Below are positions 8,709-14,044 of a stretch of 22,941 nucleotides of DNA, piece after piece; the first letter of the stretch is position 1, and every line of letters starts with the position of its first letter. The DNA comes from CAZFAP01 sp964516325. GTDB lineage: Bacteria; Auribacterota; JABMQX01. Made by a program: the position numbers and the translations under genes. The notes under the pieces are model-generated. The model saw only the letters and a list, made by a program, of their open reading frames with translations. It was not told where the DNA came from and searched no databases. The DNA is taken from assembly GCA_964516325.1 (NCBI GenBank), contig CAZFAP010000068.1, positions 1-22,941 of the forward strand, given 5' to 3'.

Positions 8709-9488
8709 ATGAGCCATATTGTTGTACGAGACCTTTTCAAAAGCTATCTGCAATCCAGGAAGCAGAAAATGGACCAGCGCCTGCCTGTCCTTCAAGGTAT
8801 CAACTTATCTGTGGAGAAAGGGGAACTGGTCACCTTCTTCGGACCGAACGCGTGCGGCAAGACGACGCTGCTGTATATCATCGCCGGGCTGATCCCTTTT
8901 GACAAGGGACAGGTGGAAATAGACCAAAAACTCCCCACCGAGGCAAAGAAGGCTTTCATCTTCCAAAATTACAGTGACTCCCTTTTCCCCTGGCGCAGAA
9001 CCGTAGACAATATCTGCTTCCCCTTAGAGATTACCGGTGTCCCGGGAAGAAACAGGCGAGAAATGGCTAAGACATTCATCGAGAGATTGGGCCTGAACCT
9101 GCCATTAATGGCCTTCCCGTATGAGCTCAGCGGCGGACAGCAGCAACTGTTGGCGATACTCAGGGCTCTCATATACGACCCAGAAGTTCTACTCATGGAC
9201 GAGCCGTTCGGTTCACTCGACTACCAGACAAGGATCTCCATGCAACTCGCACTGCTCGACTTATGGCAGAAAACCGCGAAAACGATCGTTTTCGTATCCC
9301 ATGAGATTGACGAAGCAATCTTTCTCGCTGACCGCCTTGTTCTCTTAACCCGAAGGCCCGCGAGAATCTTGGAGATACTCGATGTGAATCTGCCCCGTCC
9401 CAGGACGCCCGACATGTTTGAGTCGGCCGAGTTCTTCTCTCTGAGAACTAAGGCCCTAAGGATATTCAAAAGGGCTATGGAAGCGTGA
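8709..9488 (+). CDS. ABC transporter ATP-binding protein (SsuB/TauB-type)
   Basis: The product is 259 residues. It has Walker A GPNACGKT (45-52), Q-loop Q86, signature LSGGQ (140-144), Walker B LLMDEP (161-166, Glu165) and switch His198 in VSHE, so it should be an active ATPase. The SLFPWR segment after the Q-loop and the C-terminal RRPARI segment are typical of nitrate/sulfonate/taurine importers. It should power uptake by the permease encoded next, using the lipoprotein at 7681 for capture. A 65-nt gap separates it from that gene, and its own ribosome site is weak. Its stop overlaps the next start by four bases (GTGA), which suggests translational coupling. Confidence 0.93.
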   Translation: MSHIVVRDLFKSYLQSRKQKMDQRLPVLQGINLSVEKGELVTFFGPNACGKTTLLYIIAGLIPFDKGQVEIDQKLPTEAKKAFIFQNYSDSLFPWRRTVDNICFPLEITGVPGRNRREMAKTFIERLGLNLPLMAFPYELSGGQQQLLAILRALIYDPEVLLMDEPFGSLDYQTRISMQLALLDLWQKTAKTIVFVSHEIDEAIFLADRLVLLTRRPARILEILDVNLPRPRTPDMFESAEFFSLRTKALRIFKRAMEA

Positions 9489-10228
9489 AAAAAGAGAGCG
9501 CATTCGCGTTTGCATTCATCCTTGTATCCTGGTTTTTTATCTGTTTTTTCAAAGTGGTAAATCCTCTCTTTCTTCCCTCCCCTTGGAGAGTAGCTCAATC
9601 TCTGGGAAAGCTCCTATACACCGACAAGTTGGCCCTGGACATTCTGAGAACCATGTATAGAATGGCCGCCGGATTCACCATAGGAACGTGCATCGGGGTT
9701 CCTTTGGGCCTTCTGGTAGGGACGTCAGAAAGGGTCTCCGGCTTCACAGAGCCCCTTGTAGACTTCTTCAGGTCTATTCCTGTGACCGCGCTTTTCCCTC
9801 TCTTCCTCGTTTTCTTCGGGATCGGAGACATCGCAAAAGTGGTTATCGTTGCCTGGTCAAGCTCTCTCATCATTCTGGTAAATACAGCCTATGGCGTAAG
9901 GAGCAGCAGAAAGACGAGAGCTATGGTAGCCCGCACAATGGGGGCAAGTAGTTTCCAGATATTCACGAAGGTTGTAGTTTTTGACGCATTGCCTCACATT
10001 GTTGCCGGCCTGCGGACTGCGCTTTCGCTCTCCCTCATCGTCGTCATTGTCACAGAGATGTTCATGGGCACGAAACTCGGCATCGGCCAAAGGATCTTCA
10101 ATGCTTCCGTGACGTACCGGACCGCGGAAATGTACGCATCAATAATCTGCGCCGGACTTCTCGGGTATTTTCTAAACAAATCGTTTGTGCTCGTTGAATC
10201 CCGGTTGGTTCACTGGAGAGGGAGATAG
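9485..10228 (+). CDS. ABC transporter permease (SsuC/TauC-type)
   Basis: The product is 247 residues, with a GTG start overlapping the ATPase stop. Several hydrophobic segments are visible (about 8-24, 62-80, 99-112, 117-134, 178-195 and 215-228), as expected for a BPD-type inner-membrane permease. The cytoplasmic EAA-like loop that docks on the ATPase is at about 148-180: ARTMGASSFQIFTKVV followed by LPHIVAGLR. Length and motifs match the nitrate/sulfonate/taurine permease family. It probably forms a homodimer with two copies of the ATPase. The gene ends exactly one base before the next start codon. Confidence 0.92.
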   Translation: MKKESAFAFAFILVSWFFICFFKVVNPLFLPSPWRVAQSLGKLLYTDKLALDILRTMYRMAAGFTIGTCIGVPLGLLVGTSERVSGFTEPLVDFFRSIPVTALFPLFLVFFGIGDIAKVVIVAWSSSLIILVNTAYGVRSSRKTRAMVARTMGASSFQIFTKVVVFDALPHIVAGLRTALSLSLIVVIVTEMFMGTKLGIGQRIFNASVTYRTAEMYASIICAGLLGYFLNKSFVLVESRLVHWRGR

Positions 10229-11302
10229 ATGGGTAAGATAAGCCGCCTAATAGGTCGCACTCGCAGATGGATCAGCAGGTCGGACGAGCATTTCAAGATC
10301 TTCGTCAGGGATCTTCTCCAGTCCTGCATACCGTTATTCGTCGCGTTCACACTGCTCCTCGTGTTGTCCCTAGTTATGCTGTCATTATACCCCTCCGAGC
10401 CGCTGTGCGCGAACCCAGGGACTATCTTCGCTGTTGGCGTTGGTGTAATCACCCTCGCTGGGTTCTGGTTCACATGGCGGAGCATTAAATCCTCCTACTA
10501 TATATCTCAGGTCACTGTTTTCCCTGACCTGCTACGGAGGCTGGAAGAAATCATCGTCGAAAGCGTAAAGAAGAAAGAGGGCGGACCCCTGAAGATTGTG
10601 TGTTTTACTCCGGCCATTGGGAATCTCTCCGCTCGCCGCAGTTTTCAGGGCGTCAATGACCTTCTGAACAAGTTGCTGGAGCAGTTTCAGAAAATGGAGA
10701 TCGAGGTTATCTGTCTGCAGGATCCCGATCCTGACGATCAGGCGTACGAAGACGACCTGAGGAAACTTAAAGAACAAGCCGCAGACAAGCAAGGCAAGAG
10801 TCTCGTCCAGTCAGTCTTGGGGAAGGACGTAAACGACCTTGCGAACGACCCGCAGGCTCGTCTCATAGAGAGTCTTAGGAACCGATCCAAGCTTTTCGAG
10901 TTCTACCTTTCTTACGGCCGTATCTTCTACAGCAGGTATGGTGTAAAGGCTAAACCAAGGAGTTTCCTCAACGCGTACGAGGAGGCCCGAACGCTTATCA
11001 ACGAGCTTAGGAAACGCGGAGCCCAGTTTCACATGATCGCGAGCGACAAGCTTCCGCACTTTCACCTTTTGCTTACTGCAAAGCGGGCTATTGCCTATGT
11101 GCCACTTTCTCTTTATCCGTACTTTTTTTCCACCGAACGATGGTGGCCAAACCTTGGGATCAAGAATTACCCAGATTTAACGGATATTGCCGACAGAGAA
11201 GGCAAGGACCCCGTTGAAATATTTGGCCTGGAGACTACAGAACCGAATCTGCTCAGAAAATTCGAAGAGTATTTCGAATTCTGCAGGTGCTTTCTGAAAT
11301 GA
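10229..11302 (+). CDS. Unrecognised two-TM protein with possible degenerate PLD-like cytoplasmic domain
   Basis: The product is 357 residues, not recognised as a named family. A basic N-terminus is followed by two hydrophobic helices (about 32-53 and 64-82), then a soluble domain. That domain begins with a strand-like PLKIVCFTPAIG and a helix, then IEVICLQDPDPDD. It ends with an ELRKRGAQFHMI / HFHLLLTAKRAIAYVPL pattern and a final LLRKFEEYFEF helix. This order resembles one half of a phospholipase D-like fold, but the HxK(x)4D catalytic motif is not visible, so binding or scaffolding seems more likely than catalysis. That fold assignment is a guess. The gene abuts the permease and overlaps the radical SAM gene (ATGA), so it is surely part of the operon. 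Both termini of the soluble domain should be cytoplasmic if the positive-inside rule holds. Confidence 0.75.
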   Translation: MGKISRLIGRTRRWISRSDEHFKIFVRDLLQSCIPLFVAFTLLLVLSLVMLSLYPSEPLCANPGTIFAVGVGVITLAGFWFTWRSIKSSYYISQVTVFPDLLRRLEEIIVESVKKKEGGPLKIVCFTPAIGNLSARRSFQGVNDLLNKLLEQFQKMEIEVICLQDPDPDDQAYEDDLRKLKEQAADKQGKSLVQSVLGKDVNDLANDPQARLIESLRNRSKLFEFYLSYGRIFYSRYGVKAKPRSFLNAYEEARTLINELRKRGAQFHMIASDKLPHFHLLLTAKRAIAYVPLSLYPYFFSTERWWPNLGIKNYPDLTDIADREGKDPVEIFGLETTEPNLLRKFEEYFEFCRCFLK

Positions 11303-12738
11303 ATATTCTGCTTGTTTATCCCGACATTCCCCGACGAATAGAGAGTGAGGAACACTTCTTCAGCCACAGCTTCCCAGTCCTAGGATTGAACTATCTTGCG
11401 ACAATACTGAGGAAAGACGGCCACAACGCACTTGTTCGGGACCCACTATTCAATTTCCTTTCGGGCGGCAGCCATGCCTTGTTAGACCCGGCAGCCGAGA
11501 TCGCCGGAGTAATCAGGGAAAACAGGCCTGACGTCGTAGGGATTTCGGTTCTGACTCCCTCGAGAGCGGACAGTCTCAGGATAGCAAGACTTTCCAAGGA
11601 GATTGACCCTAAAATCCTCGTTGTAGCCGGAGGTGCTCACTCCACCGTGATGTACGAACAACTTCTTTCTAACTATGCTGAGATAGACATCGTTGTTCTT
11701 GGTGAAGCTGAGGCCACCTTCCGCGACCTTGTGAGAACGCTTGAAGCGGCGGGTGACTTGGGAAATGTCAAGGGAATAGCTTTTCGACAGAAGAACGGGA
11801 ACGGACACGAAATCGTCTTAACTTGTCCCAGAGAGCCAATAAGTGACTTAGATAACCTACCGTTTCCCGATTACAGGCACTATTTGGAGATCTCGCCTTG
11901 TGGCAAACTACCAACCGCATCCATCATGACAGCAAGAGGCTGTGGCTATCGCATGTGCAGGTTTTGTGCCTCGCAGACTCTCTGGCCATATCTCCGCTCG
12001 AGATCTCCCAGAAATGTCGGAGACGAGGTCGAGTCGCTGGTCAGGGAATGTGGTGTCAGAGAAATACATATCCACGACGACACGTTTTCTTTTCTCCCAG
12101 AAAGAGCTCTAGAGGTTTTCAAGGACATAGCTAAAAGACGCTTGAAAGTCATTCTGGATTTCAAGACCGCACCGCATAAAATTACCCCCGATCTGCTTTT
12201 TTGGTTTAGGAAAGCTGGCGGCAGGAGCGTCCTCTACGGTCTCGAAAGCGGATCGGAGAAACTGCGACGCATGATGGGAAAGCCGAGAGTCTCAAATGAG
12301 CGAGTCAAGCTCGTGGTCGAAGCGACAAAGAAGGCAGGCATAAAGGCAGGAGTGTTTGTGATGCTTGGGTATCCGGGCGAGACTATGGTTGATATAAGGA
12401 AGACCTGCCAAATCCTGGAACGGCTAAGGCCCGACACGGTTCGTTGTACAGTAACAAAAGCTTATCCTGGAACACCATTATATGAGTATGCAAAAAAGAA
12501 ACGGCTTGTTTCGGACACCTACTGGCTCAATGAAGGGCCCGGCCACAGGTACTTTACTTTCATGAACGGAAACGAACTCGCCACGCTGGAGCAGTACGAT
12601 CTGCTCTTTAAGAATCGGTTCAGCCGCCCCGACCTATGGGCCGAGTATACGGCACAGGACATACCCTACCACGTCGAAAAGCAAAGCGAGGTCCTGGCAG
12701 GACTCGAAAAAGATATGTTGCGACTCGTCTTAGACTGA
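11299..12738 (+). CDS. B12-binding-domain radical SAM protein
   Basis: The product is 479 residues. The ATG at 11299 overlaps the upstream stop (ATGA); a GTG at 11287 would add four residues. Residues 1-150 form a cobalamin-binding-like Rossmann domain (NILLVYPDIP, VLGLNYLATILRKDGH, DVVGISVLTPS, VVAGGAHSTV). The radical SAM core follows, with Cys215, Cys220 and Cys223. The motif is CX4CX2C instead of the usual CX3CX2C. The later SAM and barrel motifs are conserved: YGLESGSEKLRRMM, AGVFVMLGYPGET and AYPGTPLY. The B12-radical SAM family includes methylases and ring-forming enzymes, and also many proteins that do not bind B12. The substrate is unknown. It is the last gene of the importer operon. 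Confidence 0.9.
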   Translation: MNILLVYPDIPRRIESEEHFFSHSFPVLGLNYLATILRKDGHNALVRDPLFNFLSGGSHALLDPAAEIAGVIRENRPDVVGISVLTPSRADSLRIARLSKEIDPKILVVAGGAHSTVMYEQLLSNYAEIDIVVLGEAEATFRDLVRTLEAAGDLGNVKGIAFRQKNGNGHEIVLTCPREPISDLDNLPFPDYRHYLEISPCGKLPTASIMTARGCGYRMCRFCASQTLWPYLRSRSPRNVGDEVESLVRECGVREIHIHDDTFSFLPERALEVFKDIAKRRLKVILDFKTAPHKITPDLLFWFRKAGGRSVLYGLESGSEKLRRMMGKPRVSNERVKLVVEATKKAGIKAGVFVMLGYPGETMVDIRKTCQILERLRPDTVRCTVTKAYPGTPLYEYAKKKRLVSDTYWLNEGPGHRYFTFMNGNELATLEQYDLLFKNRFSRPDLWAEYTAQDIPYHVEKQSEVLAGLEKDMLRLVLD

Positions 12739-12799
12739 ACAATCATTCCAGTGTGTTCGTTCAGCGTGAATTGGGCACCTTCCCTTTACGGTTAAGCTA

Positions 12800-12822
12800 C
12801 TCCTGCGAGTGCGGGAGCTTTG
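12800..12822 (+). terminator. Possible weak terminator hairpin after the importer operon
   Basis: CTCCTGC (12800-12806) and GCGGGAG (12811-12817) form a 7-bp stem (one G-T pair) around a GAGT loop, with AAG/CTT extending it past a bulge. Only a short T-rich run follows, so termination is uncertain. Confidence 0.35.
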
Positions 12823-12872
12823 AGCTTTCTAAGGCATGAGGGAGGCTCTGGATATCCGGTCCAAGAGGGATG

Positions 12873-12888
12873 GGGCAGTTGCCTGCCC
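12873..12888. repeat. Short palindrome (6-bp stem)
   Basis: GGGCAG, loop TTGC, CTGCCC. It is one of the hairpins clustered in this spacer. Confidence 0.5.
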
Positions 12889-12977
12889 GATGGCCGGGGC
12901 CAGGGAGGACTCCCCCGGACGGATTTCTGTCGCCACCCAGCCAGCTATCCCTCTCCCGCCTGTGGCCGAATGTCCAG

Positions 12978-12995
12978 TCCCGCGAAAACGCGGGA
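12978..12995. repeat. Perfect palindrome TCCCGCG-AAAA-CGCGGGA
   Basis: A 7-bp perfect stem closes an AAAA loop and is followed by TTTCA. It could act as a weak terminator, but it more likely belongs to the REP-like cluster. Confidence 0.6.
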
Positions 12996-13112
12996 TTTCA
13001 CCAGCCGAGGCAAGTGTTGTCATCCGCTCTGCGGTTGTCAAGCAGAATTCGCCTGCTTGTGTTACCCCTCAGTTACGGGCGTTAAACGTGGCGGAAAAGA
13101 GACGAAGATTTT

Positions 13113-13164
13113 GACAGGATAACAGGATGCCCAGGATAATCCTGAAAATCCTGTCGATCCTGTC
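13113..13164. repeat. ACAGGAT/ATCCTGT inverted-repeat element
   Basis: Three copies of CAGGAT (GACAGGAT, ACAGGAT, CAGGAT) face three copies of ATCCTG (ATCCTG, ATCCTGT, ATCCTGTC). They form a hyphenated palindrome of about 52 bp. Similar strings, followed like this one by CTCTGCGTTCTTCGCGGTGA (present here near 13183-13203), are familiar from intergenic DNA of many uncultivated bacteria. That recall is not a search result. Confidence 0.65.
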
Positions 13165-13237
13165 TGGTGTTCCTCTGCTGTCTCTGCGTTCTTCGCGGTG
13201 AGTCCCTGTGTAACGGAGGCATTACCTGCTTGGGCCG

Positions 13238-13266
13238 TTGACAAATGGCAGGGTTTGTGCCATAAT
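13238..13266 (+). promoter_or_regulatory. Sigma-70-type promoter, no obvious gene downstream
   Basis: TTGACA (13238-13243), a 17-bp spacer and CATAAT (13261-13266). It matches 11 of 12 consensus bases. Transcription would run into the palindrome-rich stretch. Confidence 0.5.
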
Positions 13267-13403
13267 CGTGCCAAAAATATGACGCGCGAACTGCACGTTA
13301 TCGCTCCGGGGCGTGGCTACGTTTGAGTGGTGTGTCCCGTGAGTGTGGGAGGATTGGCCCCGTAAGCGGCAGAAAAGGTAGCGCTGCCGTCCCGGCGGCA
13401 GTC

Positions 13404-13424
13404 GTGAGGGCGTCTCGCCCTCAC
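13404..13424. repeat. Perfect palindrome GTGAGGGCG-TCT-CGCCCTCAC
   Basis: This is a 9-bp perfect stem with a 3-base loop. It is preceded by an imperfect hairpin, GCTGCCG/CGGCGGC, at 13383-13399. Confidence 0.65.
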
Positions 13425-13495
13425 ATGACAACCACCCCTCGTGCGCAATCCAACGCTCGGCGAGTAGAACCGGTGGCAAGATGCCCCCGAGACAG

Positions 13496-13550
13496 CCGGC
13501 AGCATGCCGGCGGTACGGTCACTCGGTGCATCCTCCGTGGCTGCGCAGCC
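13496..13550. repeat. Paired GC-rich palindromes
   Basis: CCGGCA-GCA-TGCCGG at 13496-13510 and the perfect 12-base palindrome GGCTGCGCAGCC at 13539-13550. They belong to the same hairpin cluster. Confidence 0.55.
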
Positions 13551-13595
13551 GGCCGGTCCCCACTGAAGCGTAGCCGCACCCCCCGCCCTGCATTC

Positions 13596-13624
13596 TTGAC
13601 AAATGGTTACCTATAATGTACAAT
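13596..13624 (+). promoter_or_regulatory. Sigma-70-type promoter upstream of a possible short transcript
   Basis: TTGACA (13596-13601), a 17-bp spacer and TACAAT (13619-13624). It shares TTGACAAATGG and the bases after the -10 box with the promoter at 13238, so the two look like copies of one cassette. Confidence 0.55.
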
Positions 13625-13857
13625 CATGTCAAAAAGACGAGACGCCATCTATGGGTCAACCCGGAGCGAACACAATGCGACCTCACGATTCATCTTCTTC
13701 GCCAATTCCGCCCCTTTCCGCCCCCGAATACCCTGCTTTCCACCGCCAGTGCCGCCTTAAGCCCTCTCCCCATACCACCCTACTGGGCCTTTTGCCCCTC
13801 CCCGTCATCTTCCATATCTCCCTTTCCTCCAGCATGTTATCAGCGGCATCGCTAACC

Positions 13858-13904
13858 AAAAAAGGCCCAAAAAGGCCCACTTTTTCGCCCCTCGCCTTTT
13901 TTAT
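13858..13904 (+). terminator. Possible terminator between the 13596 promoter and clpB
   Basis: AAAAAGGC (13869-13876, with a second copy at 13859-13866) pairs with GCCTTTTT (13894-13901), which ends in a run of six T. The stem is AT-rich and the loop is 17 bases, so strength is uncertain. Confidence 0.35.
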
Positions 13905-13995
13905 TATCCAGGCCCCGCTCGCCTCCCGACGAGCACTGGGACAAGCCTGTCGGCGTGCGGACATTCAACCCCCATTTTTCCGGCATGCGAAGTGT

Positions 13996-14024
13996 TCGAC
14001 AAAATTAGAGTCATTCTGTACAAT
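13996..14024 (+). promoter_or_regulatory. clpB promoter
   Basis: TCGACA (13996-14001), a 17-bp spacer and TACAAT (14019-14024), placed about 20 nt before the start codon. GGAGG at 14031-14035 is the ribosome site. No CIRCE-type inverted repeat (TTAGCACTC/GAGTGCTAA) or sigma-32-like box is visible, so heat control through HrcA is not supported here. Confidence 0.6.
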
Positions 14025-14044
14025 GAATCCGGAGGTGAAAAGGG

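Larger units (their letters stand above)
12739..13995. other. 1.26-kb hairpin-rich intergenic region with no convincing gene
   Basis: Between the radical SAM gene and the clpB promoter I find no ORF with a ribosome site, domain or plausible composition. Instead it holds a series of short perfect palindromes, an ACAGGAT/ATCCTGT inverted repeat, two strong promoter-like sequences and a pyrimidine-rich tract (13680-13830). The layout resembles accumulated REP-like elements. Confidence 0.6.

Noticed and set aside
13222..13505. Overlapping minus-strand open frames rich in Arg, Gly and Pro
   Set aside because: They are translations of the REP-like palindromes, a known source of spurious ORFs, with no ribosome site.
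12739..14044. tRNA, rRNA, riboswitch or CIRCE element in the long spacer
   Set aside because: I searched by eye for a cloverleaf, conserved rRNA blocks, riboswitch cores and the CIRCE repeat, and found none. Hairpins present are simple palindromes.
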